From positions 40,642-104,641 of the forward strand of contig JAIGNY010000479.1 in assembly GCA_020152595.1 (NCBI GenBank): a stretch of 64,000 bases of DNA. Reading direction: 5' to 3'. The notes beneath the pieces were generated by a model, which was not told the DNA's origin, ran no database searches, and worked only from the letters and a program-made list of their open reading frames with translations. The position numbers were made by a program, and so were the translations under genes. This document shows, one piece after another, positions 49,411 through 61,215 of the stretch. Each line of letters begins with the position of its first letter. The stretch's first letter is position 1. Origin of the DNA: Chiridota heheva (Eukaryota; Echinodermata; Holothuroidea; Apodida; Chiridotidae).

Positions 49411-51089
49411 GTAAGTTATATTTGTTTACAATGATCTTTACCAAGAACTGATCTAAAACATATGAAAGGGTTCATGTTTGATATTTCCTGAACGGGGTTG
49501 TACGGGTAATGATTATTATTATGTACAGTGTATGTTCGAATACGCGGTTCATGTTGCCTTACACACAAAAAAAAAAATATTATGAAAGATTTAATGTAGC
49601 ACTTTCAAATGATACTAAATGCACCTCTCTAGGATTTGGGTATGGTCACGTTTTTTCTTCTGGTACTTCAAACTCTGTCGTGACGCGACCGCTTGGGAGT
49701 TCAAGGGTTATAAGCTCGTTGTAAACTTCAGTCTATTTCACAGTTCTGTAACTTTATCATGGGCGTCAATCCCGGGGACCAGGGGGACATGTCCCCACTT
49801 TTTGAGTTTTTGAGATGGGGAGGGACACAATATCAAATGTCCCCCCCCCCCCCATGTTGTTTTGCATATTCCAATGTCTTCTGTATTTGATAATTTGATG
49901 CAAATATATCATGCCGAATGTGACAAAATCGCGGGGTTCAGTCGGTCAACGACGCTATAGGACCCAAAATTTGACGTCATTGATGATATCTGTGAAAAAA
50001 TTATGACGTTTTACGACACGTCACTTTGGTGTTCTACCGCACGCGCTGTTTATCAAACGTAACTTCACTATGCCTATGCAACGCGTACGGGCTATTTTGC
50101 TCCTGTACAGTGTCCGCTGAGTAATGACAACATGCATGTTCTGGTTGATAACTCATTGACGCACGTGTATAGCCGTGACAGAAAGATGGCAGAAGTTCAT
50201 GGGTGTAGCCAAGCGGGGTCGACACTGAGGGTCGTACGACCCCTCACGCCCCTTTCCCAAAAAATGATAGTAAAGTCATACTCAAATGATAAGATGCTAA
50301 ATGGTCCAAATATTTCCCTCGGCGACCCCCTGCCCCCTCCCCAAATCTGAAAGGTTGGCTACACCCATGAAGTTTGATATAAATTTATTTGAATATGTAA
50401 AACTTGTTTACAGGCACGTATCCAGGGACGATGAGGCGGTCCCCCCCCCCCCCCAAAAAAAAAAAAAAAAAAAAAGCAAAACCTAATTGACAGTGATTTT
50501 TATCATTTTCAATATGAATTTACATTTTTACTTAGCTGATATATCGGGCAATCGAATACAATATTAGACGTTTTTAGGCACCTCTAGTCCACCAAAACGC
50601 ACAGCTGGATACCACTATGAGCCCTTGGACGGGCCCCCATACCCCACGCCGAATGCGCAAAGTGTATATAGCTGCCCCCCCCCCCCCCCACACACACATA
50701 CACAAAAAAACCTGTTTACGCCCTTGATATTGGTATATTTACAAAAATCCGGCTAATTTTCCGAAATTCATTTATCCAGCGACCAAGCGATGATCCTTTC
50801 ACGGCCGTATAAAGGAATTTGGTCGTGCACTTCAGCGAAGATCTTGCTTAATCCTCTAATGTCTAATAACTGCTAGAACCTCGGGGTAAGATTTTTTTTC
50901 AAACATATTGTGTCCCTCCACCTATGACTACGGATTGACGCACCTGAACTTTATCTGATTTCAAGTGTTCTTCGGAATGTTTGCAAGCTTTCTTTATTAC
51001 CCTCTGTTTTGGGAGAAAAAAAATGTCTACTTATTTATGTGTTAGGTCTCAGAGATATTAAGTAAATTATATATTTTTACAATTCTCAG
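49411..51089 (+). other. Intron 1 of the NLR gene (phase 1)
   Basis: It begins GTAAGTTATA and ends TTTTTACAATTCTCAG. It contains repeat debris: a GGGGACATGTCCCC-type fragment with a C14 run near 49740-49855, a terminal-inverted-repeat element at 50196-50371, C/A homopolymer runs near 50440-50475 and 50676-50710. No other exon is seen in it. Confidence 0.8.
50196..50371. mobile_element. Small element with perfect 17-bp terminal inverted repeats inside intron 1
   Basis: TTCATGGGTGTAGCCAA at 50196-50212 is the exact reverse complement of TTGGCTACACCCATGAA at 50355-50371. The body is 142 bp, with CCCCTCACGCCCC and GACCCCCTGCCCCCTC. GAAGTT occurs at both borders (50192-50197 and 50369-50374), overlapping the repeat ends, and may be a target duplication. 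It is too short to encode a transposase, so MITE-like is the natural reading. Confidence 0.7.
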
Positions 51090-52684
51090 GAAAGTCATTA
51101 AGGACCGGGACACCCATCTTTGAAGCAAACCAGCTGGCACAGACACTGAGGGAGTGGTATATTTCGTTGGTTGAGTGTCTAACCATAGCTCCCTGGCTCA
51201 GTGATTTACACTTGGATGATTTTTTTGTAGATCTACATGTTTTGGAGACAATCAATAAAGCCTTTAAAACGATGTCAATCAAAGCCCTGAAGTCGTTTAT
51301 TGATATCCTCAAGCTCGGTGGACACAGAACTATCATCTTAGGAGACGCTGGAGTTGGGAAGAGCACCCTGTCATTGAAATTTGTTCGTGACTGGGCTAAT
51401 GAGGTCACTTACATGAAAGATATACAACTTGTGCTGCTTTTGCGTCTTCGTTTTGTAACCTCAGAGAGTCAATCATTTGTTGAAGCAGTGCTTGCCTGCC
51501 TACCGGACGGTCTGGTCTATAACCCCAGAGATGTCGAGGATTACATCCAAAAACACCCTGCGTCTGTCTTGATCATAATGGACGGTTTTGACGAGCTCCC
51601 AAAACACTTACAGGGGACTCCATTTCATGCAGACATCTTGGCAATCATCCGAGGTGACAAATTCCACTTTGTCAAACTGCAACTAACTTCACGAACGTCT
51701 GCCATGGAAGTACTTGGTAAGCACTGGAAGAAAATATTCCAAAACGTTCTGGAAATTAAAGGCTTTACGAGGGAAGTTGCAGAACAATTTATTAAGACTA
51801 AATTCTTCAGTGACAACGATGCCGTAGGGTCAAAGGTTATTGAGGACCTGGAAGCTAAAGGTTTATTTGAATACATTGGTACCCGACCATTGCTGCTCAA
51901 TATATTTTGTGGATCAGTGAAAGTGAATATGAGAAAAGGTCTCCCCCTCGTTCCAGACAGCTTCACAGGGTTATTCAAAGACGTGGTGAAGAGCTATGAG
52001 TTTCATCTGGAGCAAAAACTACGTGAAATGAAAGCAAGGGGAGAAATCGACCTTCAGGAGATGAAGGATATGGACATTCCCAAGATGATGTCAAACGTGG
52101 GAAGGATTGCATGGGAAGGTCTTCTGAACGGCCCTGTCTTATTCTGGAAACAAGAAGATTTCCTGAAAGCATGTGACCGAGACAATTTTTCACTTGCTCT
52201 CAAGCTAGGTATCATACAAAGCGATTCATTTAGGGGTACTCCTCAAGTGACGGATGCCCGTACACGCCGCATAACCGTCGAAGAAATGATGACGCATAAA
52301 AATAGCTATGTTGGATTTCCTCACCGATTATTTCAGGAGTTTTCAGCAGCCATTTTCATATCAAGTATCAGCAAAGGACTACTGGAGGAGATATTACGTC
52401 GGCTTGGGGGTGACCCCCAACTCAGATCATCACTGGAGTTCGTCTTCAGGTTTGTTTGTGGACTGAACCCAAACCATGCTCCACCTATCCTCTCATTATT
52501 GCAGGGTGATGACATGCTGATAGCACACTGTGTTCATGAATACATCCACAGTAACGGGTCATCAGAAGGACGCGACGCAGCTTCTCTTCGGGAGGCAATT
52601 GCAACAGTGTCATACTTACAAGTTGCAAGTAAAATCGAGGAGAAGGATACTATGTCGCTCATTAAAGCAGCTTCCAGTAATCAG
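51090..52684 (+). CDS. NLR-type receptor, exon 2: NACHT ATPase and helical domains (partial gene)
   Basis: With exon 1 it gives 625 residues before the next donor. The exon starts after the acceptor at 51088-51089 and ends CAG|GTAAGT at 52684/52685, phase 0; unspliced, the frame would stop at 52702. Walker A is GDAGVGKST (residues 178-186), Walker B LIIMDGFDEL (254-263), with the aspartate cluster typical of NACHT proteins, sensor-1-like LTSRTS (292-297), GFTREVAEQFI (318-328) and RPLLLNIFC (359-367) of the helical domain, and FPHRLFQEFSAAIF (503-516), the FxHxxFQEFxAA motif seen in NLR C-terminal helices. The family binds ATP/dATP and oligomerises on activation. No leucine-rich repeats are present up to residue 625, and no LRR exon was recognised to the right edge, so the ligand-sensing end is missing, lies beyond the window or has been lost. 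Key nucleotide-binding residues look intact, so this part is not a pseudogene. Confidence 0.9.
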
Positions 52685-52890
52685 GTAAGTTTTAATCTAT
52701 AACGGTAGATTCGTGTTAAAGACCAGCATAGGTGTACATTCTTGTTGTAATTTAAATGTTGTTATGCATTATTGAAAAAACACATTTCCTCAGCACAAAT
52801 CAGGTTAGTTTCAGTCAACAACGTAGATCGTTTTAATGACCGGTATATAGGTATACATGCTAATTCAAATGTTGCAATGCATTATTAAAC
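52679..52890 (+). repeat. Tandem duplication of the NLR exon-2 donor region, period 119 bp
   Basis: AATCAGGTAAGTTT at 52679 recurs as AATCAGGTTAGTTT at 52798, followed in both copies by related stretches ending ATGCATTATT. The second copy keeps a GT donor-like site, and CATTTCCTCAG immediately before it looks like an acceptor, leaving a 10-nt segment between. Confidence 0.75.
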
Positions 52891-53049
52891 CAACAATAAC
52901 TAAACAAGCTGTTATTACTTCCTGGCAGAAAACAATATTTCTTTAGATAACGCAAAGCGAGAACACAAATGTTCCTTATAATTGGCGATGGAAGGGTCAC
53001 CCCCTCAGAGGGCAACCCACCCCACAAACAGTACACTGCGAAAATAGAG

Positions 53050-53490
53050 GAGGTAAGGCCATTTTCGGGGTAAAATTTTCCGAAAATTAAAGAAAATATC
53101 CCGAAAACGAAAGAAATTTCCGAAAATGAAGAAAATTTCCCGAAAATTGAAGAAAACTTCCCAAAATTTAAAGAAAATTTACGCAAAGTGAAGGAAATTT
53201 CCTAAAAATTAAAGCAAATTTAACGAAAATTTAAGAAATTTTCGAAAAATTGAAGCAAATTTCACGAAAATGAAGGAAATTTTAAGAAAATTGAAGCAAT
53301 TTTAACACTCATAAGAACTGAACTTAAAAATGCCCCCAAAATGAAAGAAATTTTCCGAAAATTAATGAAGAATTCCCAAAATTTGAAGAAAATTTCTGCA
53401 AAATGAAGGAAATTTCACGAAAATTGAAGCAAATTTCCCGAAAATTGAAGAAAATTTAACGAAACTTGAAGAAAACTTCCCAAAAATCAA
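53050..53490. repeat. Degenerate ~20-bp repeat, GAAAATTGAAGAAAATTTCC type
   Basis: AAAATTGAAG, GAAATTTCC and TTCCCGAAAAT words recur throughout at variable spacing. The same type occurs at 36650-36885 and weakly at 63750-63900. It is compositionally simple and non-coding. Confidence 0.7.
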
Positions 53491-53499
53491 ACGCATGTT

Positions 53500-53880
53500 A
53501 GGGGCAAAGCCCTGGTGGGGGGACCCATGGGGAGAAGCCCCTTGAAGCCCTGCGTTTCTCGTGATTTCGAGAAAATTGTTTTAAAATGTGTCAAAATCTA
53601 TGCATCGGGTAACGCTGCAGGTAGGGGTGCTGGGTGCGAAGTCCCCGGAAGCCGTATACGTGATTTTGATAACAGAAAATTTGTTTTAAATGGTGTGAAA
53701 TCTAGTAAAAAGCCCCCGGAAGCCCTGCATTTCTCGCAATTTTGATAGCAGTAAATTGCCTAATATTGTCAGATTGTGTCAAATGCAGGGTCAACGTCCT
53801 GATAGGCGCCCATAGCTGAGAGTTTTCGGCGTGATTTGGGTAGCAGAAAACTGCTTAAAATCGTGTCAATTCCACACTAA
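53500..53880 (+). repeat. Dispersed repeat, family B (GGGGCAAAGCCCTGG and GAAGCCCTGCGTTTCTCG)
   Basis: Three to four imperfect tandem segments with GAAGCCCTGCGTTTCTCG, GATTTTGATAACAGAAAAT and TGTGTCAAA words. A reverse-complement copy is at 56990-57130 with GAGAAACGCAG and CTACCAAAATCACGAGAAA. The frame at 53515-53745 is part of this repeat and is not called. Confidence 0.65.
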
Positions 53881-56800
53881 AGTTAGTTAAAAGGATTATA
53901 GATGTTGGAACGAATTTTCAAATGTAGGATCCCATTGACTACAATATGTGTCTTTAGTTGGGGTCCAGTGATGATTTTAATGTTTTGGATGTGAGAATAA
54001 AGCTTTGAGAGAAAACATTTGTTTTATAAATGATACAAATTACAGAAGTTGAGAATAAAAAGTATATACAAATATATTCTCATGACAATTTTTGCGCCCC
54101 TGTGAGTATTCGGCGCCCTCTCAGAAAGCTTCACTGGGGGAAGTTTCCCCTGCCCCCTGCCACTGCCCCTCGTACAATAGTCTGTAAGCAGGTAAGTGGC
54201 GCCACGCCTGCGGTTACACTAAAGGGGTTCAAAATCTTTTACAAATAAACCAAATTGCCATGCCCTCTGGCCCCGCAGTTCGTACGTGGCGCAGCACGTC
54301 TGCACTTCCAGAACGAAATTGGTGTATGCAGAAATGGTGATAGAAGGAAGGCTAGAGCATAATTGTATTCTTCTACATAGTTGGTTTCATACAAAAGATG
54401 ACGAAAGTAACGTCGTTTTCTATAATAATAAAACGAGTAGTATCGCCGATAACTTGGTATTGATGCGGATGACGATGGTGGACATAAGCGTAAACTTATG
54501 CGTCTTAGAGTTGCATGGCATGATCGATAAGCCGTCAGAAAAAAAGGTTGAAAGCCAACGTGAAGTATGACTGTGTGGACGATGTTTTTTTTTTTATTTA
54601 TAAAAACGACATCCATATGAATAAATGATTTAATATGAATAGTTTACCCCAATCTCTAGCTCTATGGCGATGTTTTGAAAGTTCGTTTTTAATCTATATT
54701 ATCAATCTGAACGGCGGTTCTTTTGTATTTTATACAATCTGCGAGCAGGAGCGTAACAAACAGGACAGGGGAGGGGGGGGGGGTAACCTTTTACAAAAAA
54801 TAATCGTAGGGCGATTCCAGTTTGTTTCTTCGCAAAAAGAGTTTTGAAAATATCATATTTTTTGTATGATATGAACTTTTATGTTACATTATAGGATAAA
54901 TAGATAGGACACGGGGGACTCTTTTTGCCATATATCTGTCCTGCAAACTCATTCCGACAAAGTGTTCAAAGAGAATAATACGGTAATGTCAGAAATGAAA
55001 GAAAATTGCAACAATATTGGCAAACAACAAATTTTAAGAAGTTTTCTGATGTCCTAATCGTAAGTTGAAGGATTTACATTGTTGGAAGTTGGACCAGTTG
55101 GATGTACAGAGGACGTTTTTGAGTGTGTAGCGGACTCTTTACAATGTAGTACAAAGATGAGAAATGCCCTCGGCCTAAGGAGCCCCAAAATCCGACATTT
55201 GGCTCAAAAATAAATAAAGAATAAATATCTTGTAAAAAGTGTTTAGAAATGGGTGAGGATTTTTTTTTTTTTTATGTCTTAATTTTGTTTACAACGGCTA
55301 CCCTTTTCACAGCTGTTTGACCCGAATATAATACAATCCAATAATACTTAGCGAAATGTGACAATTTTCAGGGAAATGCCTTCTCCATACCTGCTGGTAA
55401 ACCAAATGCGTATATTCGTTGAATTTAACATTGCAATTTAAAATTGATATTTTCTTATTTTACATGTTTTTCTTGTTGTCGGTCCTTCTACCAAATATTT
55501 TGAATGGGAGAATTGGCTAAAGTGAACATGAAATTGAACAGTGTATTACCACATTTACCCAGGTTTAAGCATTAGGCCTATAGACCCCAATTTGAAAACA
55601 TTTTATGTTTGATTTGGGAAAGAAAGAATTACATTAAAGATTTTAGCTATATTCCTTTTCATCCATCATCACTTCATACTAATTTTTTTCTTCAAATTTT
55701 GACTTGTCATAATTTAGAAACTATAAGTGATACTCTGACCATTTAAAGACTGTTCTGCTCAGAAAGTAGTGCTCTTCTGGACCAATCTCTGCCGCCCATA
55801 TACACGTTTAAAATTGCATGATTTGCTTCTCATTAAGGGCAGTGTTTTTGTTACTTTCTTCGATAAAAAGACACGAGTGGTTCAATAATTGAAAGGGTAC
55901 GGCATCTCAATGATCACTGAAAAAGGGCATTCTTTGACTTTTTGGGGCGGGGAAGACGTGCCGTTCATAATACCTGCCAGTGGTGGCAGGGAGGGGGACA
56001 GGCCCGGGGTAACGGCTCCCCATTGAAGCTTTCTGAAAAAGCGCCGAAGGCTGAAGGCAGAAGTCGCCAAAATAAATTATCCTGATAATATATTTGTAAA
56101 TACTTCTTTTACCTAAGTTTTGCAACTTTATTAAACAAACATCGATCATTTTAATTATGTGTTGTGATTAACAAGTTGAACAATAATTGTCTTCCCATAA
56201 CTTACCCTTTGCTTATTGAAAAAGTCGTATTTCCCCCAGAAAAGCTTAAATTGTTGCAGCTTCCGGGGACTTCGCTCTTCGCGCTCAGACAATATATCCG
56301 ATTAATGGCATTATTTATTATCTGCCCTTCAACAGGACTATTTACGCCCGTAGTGGTGTAACCAGCCCTTTTGAATTGGGGAGATGGGGCGGAGGAAGGG
56401 AGGGTGGGGGGGGGGGGGGGCTTGGGGATTAAAGAACGAGAAAATGCTGATGGTGTAAAACTAAAATTGTGTCAATTTGCGATTTTTAAATTGTTGAGAG
56501 GCTCAATCTTATTAAGCAAAATGTCTGGATTTTTTTTTTTTTTATTAAAATGTATATAACTTTTCACTCTATACTTTTTGGGAGCCGCGGGAGGGGGGGG
56601 GGGACGAACAACCGTTCGACACCCATGCACCCTGTCATGAAATGGCAAACAATTTTAATGAAGACAGCTGAAGTGAACAAAGGCTTATAGAGAAATTCTG
56701 GGGTGCATATCATTGCATGGGCTGTTGTTTTTGTGAAAGATATTCCAACTTGAATTTGTACCTTTTCATATGTATAAAAACAAGTATGTGCAAATGTTCT

Positions 56801-56989
56801 TTTTCCATGCATTTCTTGTCATTAACGGTTTACATCAAAACATGATAAGCATCCCTGGACCTCAACCAAAAACACACATTGTAGTCAATCAGATGCTACA
56901 TATGAACATTTTCCCCATTTTTTCTTTAAACTTATTTTGGTGTAGAATTTAAATTTTCTGCTACCAACACCAAGAAACGCAGGGCTTCC
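53881..56989. other. Region downstream of the NLR exons; no further exon recognised
   Basis: About 3.1 kb searched for leucine-rich-repeat exons in the plus frames without success. TCAGAAAGCTTCACTGGGGG at 54119 and, in reverse, the stretch near 56000-56040 (CCATTGAAGCTTTCTGA) are copies of one dispersed repeat. The frame at 54286-54570 has no recognisable domain. G-rich runs lie at 54770, 56400 and 56590. Confidence 0.45.
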
Positions 56990-57130
56990 CCAGTCTTCGC
57001 CACTTGTGCCCGTTTGATTTGAAACCATTTTATGCACATTTTTTGCTACCAAAATCACGAGAAACGCAGACCTTGCGGGGCTTCGCAAACTGCGCCTCAA
57101 CCATGGCTTTGCCCCTGCTCCCCTGATTGA
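56990..57130 (-). repeat. Dispersed repeat, family B, reverse orientation
   Basis: GAAACGCAGGGCTTCCCC and ACGAGAAACGCAGACCTTG with TACCAAAATCAC correspond to the reverse complement of 53530-53760. Confidence 0.6.
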
Positions 57131-57849
57131 GCTATATAACTGTCTCATGATATAATCAGCTAAAATAAATGTAAATGATGCCCTCAGAGGCATATTTGTC
57201 TACCAGGATTTTTGTTTTTTTGTGTACTTGTTATGAACCATGGGGCACTGTTTGCTTTTAATATTGTTTTCATTTCGCGACACAATAGTTTTTAGTGGTG
57301 ACGATGGGCCATCCTATACAGCAATGCACGCAACTATTATTCTACCGGAAAGTTAGTTGTATACAGTGATGTAGATAGAAAATGCGAAGGTCTGAAACAG
57401 GTTATACAGAAAAACCCGCAGTATTATAGATATTCACATAAAATAAGATATAAGCATATGTCCCCCCTTGGAGAAGGTTGAAAATACTATCTTCAAATAA
57501 ACTGCGAAGTATATGTTGTTCTGTTTAAAACTTAGATTAGGAGTTGTAAGATGATTTACCACATAACCATTGCAATTTTAATTAAGAAAAAACTTCCCCC
57601 TTCCCCTTCCCCACACACTCATCCCGTTGCATCCATTGCAGATAATTATGCACACTAACGAACAAATGGAAGTTTAGAGATGAGTTTGTCACACCTCGAT
57701 CAACGTCTTTTGGACAAGGATTAGGGTTTAAGAAACCAAAAAAAAAAAAAGGTTTAGTGGTTCCGATGCATTCTTTCATTGATGGTTGATTTTCAAGTGT
57801 TATACTAACTGGCATTGCACCATGATATATTCTAAATAACATATTCATA
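57131..57849. other. No feature recognised
   Basis: About 720 bp of AT-rich sequence without a supported gene. Confidence 0.5.
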
Positions 57850-58905
57850 AACCATGCCCGCCATGCATATCAATAAAAAAAAATCTGTTGACAACGCTTG
57901 TATGATGCAGACCATGTAAATGGTTGTACATTTATCACTGTTTTAAGAATTTTACATAAACCCCTACCTACATGACGTCACTACCAAACCAATAGATCAC
58001 ATATATACGGACCATAACTCATCTGTGTACCACATATGACATGTGTGCGATGTGCTTACAAGTTTTTTGGAGTATTTTCACATTAAGGCACGCATAGCGA
58101 TAGAACCTGTTGACAACATAGACATGTACACAATAACTGACAAAGAAAATGCCGCATGATGCAAACAGACATATGGTTGCTATACATTTATTACTTTTTC
58201 ACTAAGTAATATACATATGACATCACAACCAAAAACAATAGGACACAAACAAATAATGTGTTATCTGTGTACCACATATGACCTGTGCTGTATCCAATGT
58301 ATTGTCCTTGAGTTACTGTGTTTACCAGCTCTTTTCGGCAACATCATATTTAGCCCCGCCCACTGCGTATATTAATGATATTCAACATTTTTATACCATG
58401 AATATGTATACACTAACTAGCGACAAAAATATACAAAGTATGAATCTAAACATAGTTGTTAACATTTGACTGTTTCAAGATTGTTAGATTCTTATATCTC
58501 CGCCTACTTATAAATATTCATGACATCACCACGAAAAACAATATGGCACATCCACAGACCATGGGTTATGAGCGTTCCAAGTATGACATGTAGGTTATCA
58601 TTCGTGAGATATCGTGTTAACAAGCTCTTTTCAGCAAATTCATATTAAGCCCCACCCACTATGGATGTTAATTAAGTTCAACATTTTTATATCACGAGCA
58701 CGACACACCAGCTAACATCATTATTACACCAAATATGAAACAAACCAGCCATGCGGTTGTTAAAATATGAGCATTTCAAGATTTGTACATTAAGCCCCGC
58801 CTACTCATTACTATGCATGACATCACCACCAAAAATAATAGGGCACATCTACAGACCACGGGCTATCTGTGTACCACATGACATGACTATAGGATATCGT
58901 GTTAT
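57850..58905. repeat. Four diverged tandem copies of about 265 bp
   Basis: Each copy contains a version of ATCTGTGTACCACATATGAC, a GACATCACCACCAAAAACAA-like stretch, TTAAGCCCCGCCCACT and a GTTGTTAACATTT-like stretch, in the same order. The copies differ by many substitutions, so the array is old compared with the minisatellites. Confidence 0.8.
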
Positions 58906-58916
58906 CACACATACTC

Positions 58917-59005
58917 ATACATACATACATACATACATACATACATACATACATACATACATACATACATACATACATACATACATACATACATACATAC
59001 ATACA

Positions 59006-59039
<34 letters not shown>

Positions 59040-59129
59040 CATACATACATACATACATACATACATACATACATACATACACGCACGCACGCACGCACAC
59101 ACCCACCCACGCATACATACATACATACA
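58917..59129. repeat. (CATA)n microsatellite with (CACG)n and (CCCA) right end
   Basis: Nearly pure CATA for about 160 bp with a single CATATATA interruption near 59033, followed by GCACGCACGCACGCAC, CCACCCACGC and CATACATACATA. It directly follows the last 265-bp copy. Confidence 0.98.
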
Positions 59130-59217
59130 CACGCCAGCATGACTGTAGGTTCCTGATGCTATTAGCATCGGAACCAAAAACGAAGAACTCCAACACGAAG
59201 TAAAGAATTGGATGGGT

Positions 59218-59515
59218 CATGAGAGGTGCAGTAGTCATGCTCGTATTCGAAAGGTACCGGTTCGATTCCCGTCATAAGCGTTGCATTGTGTCTTTGAGCA
59301 AAGCACTTAATTTACTCTACTTGCTTCAGTCCACTCAGCTGTAAAATGAATAGGCCTACCAGCACTGCTGGGTGTTAATCTGTGATGGACTGGTCCCATC
59401 CAGGGGGAGTCATGTACTAACATCCGTTTGCGCCATTGAAACCGGGGATAAACACCGGCTCTATGACCCTAATGGCTCGGATGGATTTAGCTCGCTACGC
59501 TTATCGTTTGCATTT
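59218..59515 (+). mobile_element. tRNA-derived SINE, plus strand
   Basis: GGTTCGATTCC at 59259-59269 matches the B box; GTGCAGTAGTCATGC about 32 bp upstream is in the A-box position, though divergent. The body has TCTTTGAGCAAAGCACTTAA, TCAGTCCACTCAGCTGTAAA, GGGTGTTAATCTGTGATGGA and CATCCAGGGGGAGT, words that I associate with conserved central domains of several metazoan SINE superfamilies; the exact superfamily is not assigned. The end is near 59515. Confidence 0.75.
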
Positions 59516-59794
59516 TAGAGTTGGGTTAAAAATGTCATCATTACAAACAAATGTTTTGAATAAAATTGGCCAGGGCGGGTAAAGCCAATGGGCATAAGAG
59601 AAATACATGAAAGGACTAACGTTACTTTGGAACAATAAATGAATAATATATATAGGCCTAAATGATGACTGATGTTTTCAATTGTAAAATTAACTAGAAT
59701 GGTATATACCGTCATGGTTCGCATGCCCATGCAAATTGACACCCATATCATATGACCCAGCCAATTATAAAAATAACATCTCACACTACGTCAC

Positions 59795-60830
59795 ACATGG
59801 CATCCCATGTCCCACATGGCATCTCACACTATGTCACACATGGCATCCCATGTTCCGCATGGCATCTCACCTCATGTGCCATATGGCATCCCATCCCATC
59901 CCTTGTCCCACATAGCATTCCACCATATCTCCTACATGGCATTCCACCATATGTCCCACATTGCATTCCACCATATGTTCCACGTGGTACTCCACCATAT
60001 GTCCCACGTGGCATCACATCCCATGTCCGAAATTACATCCCATCCCATGGCCTACATGACATCCCATCCCATCCCTTGTCCCACATGACATTCCACCATA
60101 TCTCCCACACGGCATTCCACCATACAGTATGTCCCACATGGCATTCCACCATATATCCCACACGGCATTCCACCATATGTCCTACACGGCATTCCATCAT
60201 ATGTCCCACATGGCATCCCATCCTATAACCCATATGGCATCCCATCCTATGTCCCACATGGATCCCATCCTATGTCCCACATTAATCCAAGCATATTTCC
60301 CACATGGCATCCCTTCCTATGTCCCACATGACATCCCTCCATGTGTCCCACATGGCATCCCTCCATGTGTCCCACATGGCATCTCTCTCTATGTACCCCA
60401 TGGCATCCCACCTTATGTCCCGCATCAGTGGCTTCCCACCTGATGTCCCACATGGTATCCCACCTTATGTCCCACATTGAATCCCACCATATGTTTCACA
60501 TGGTATCCCACCCAATGTCCCAATGACATCCTACTTTATGTCCCACATGGCATCACATCCCATGTCCCCATAGCCTCCTACCCTATGCCACACATGGTAT
60601 CCCAACCTATGTCACACTCTGTGTTACTCGTGGCATCCCGCCCATGTCCCACATGACATCCCATGCCATCCCATGTCCCACATGATATCCCATCCCATAG
60701 CATTCTATCCTATGTCCTGCATGGCATTCCACCATATGTCCTTCATTGAATCCCACCATGTTCCACATGGCATCCCACCCTATGTCCCACATGGCATCCC
60801 ACCCCATGTCCCATATGACATCCCATAGGC
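59795..60830. repeat. 24-bp degenerate minisatellite, about 43 units
   Basis: Units follow CATCCCACCATATGTCCCAC plus ATGG, with changes such as CATTCCACC, CATCCCATCCTATG and CACGTGG. Frames on both strands are open for stretches because 24 is a multiple of three; the peptides (plus IPPYVPHG, minus GHMVECHVGH) are not taken as protein. Confidence 0.93.
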
Positions 60831-60844
60831 TCCATAAGAAGTCT

Positions 60845-61215
60845 CGTCCTAGCTATCAGTCCCTGATTGTGCACACTATGTAGCAAAGTCTGTCAGTTAT
60901 AATAACTTGTATGCAAATGAATTGTTGAATAAGAAAGAAAAAAAGGCGGAGTCAAATAATCATGCCTAATATAGCCCTTGGTGCATACCACATGGTATAT
61001 ATGCAATCCTATGTCCCGCATGGCCCCCATCCATGTCCCATAAGGCATCCCTCCCTATTCCATATGCAGTCACATCCTGTCCCACTCCCTGATTGAGCAT
61101 ACTAAATCAAATGTCTGGTCAGTTCATATACTGTAGCAACTTCATGCAAATGACCACAAAAATGAAGGTGGACTCAGTTTAATAATCATGCCTGATACAA
61201 CCGTTGGTGCTCAAA
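60845..61215. repeat. Duplicated 140-bp flank enclosing remnant 24-bp units
   Basis: TCCCTGATTGTGCACACTA, TATGCAAATGA and AATAATCATGCCTAATATAG at 60865-60985 recur in changed form as TCCCTGATTGAGCATACTAA, CATGCAAATGA and AATAATCATGCCTGATACAA at 61087-61203. Between them are 2-3 decayed array units (61010-61065). Confidence 0.8.

Noticed and set aside
52794..52803. A 10-nt micro-exon of the NLR gene
   Set aside because: It would disrupt phase and arises from a tandem duplication of the donor; kept only as a point to test, not as an annotated exon.
54279..54570. A possible third NLR exon after GGCCCCGCAG
   Set aside because: Joined in phase 0 to exon 2 it stops after 27 codons; the longer frame is in the wrong phase. 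No leucine-rich repeat or other domain is seen.
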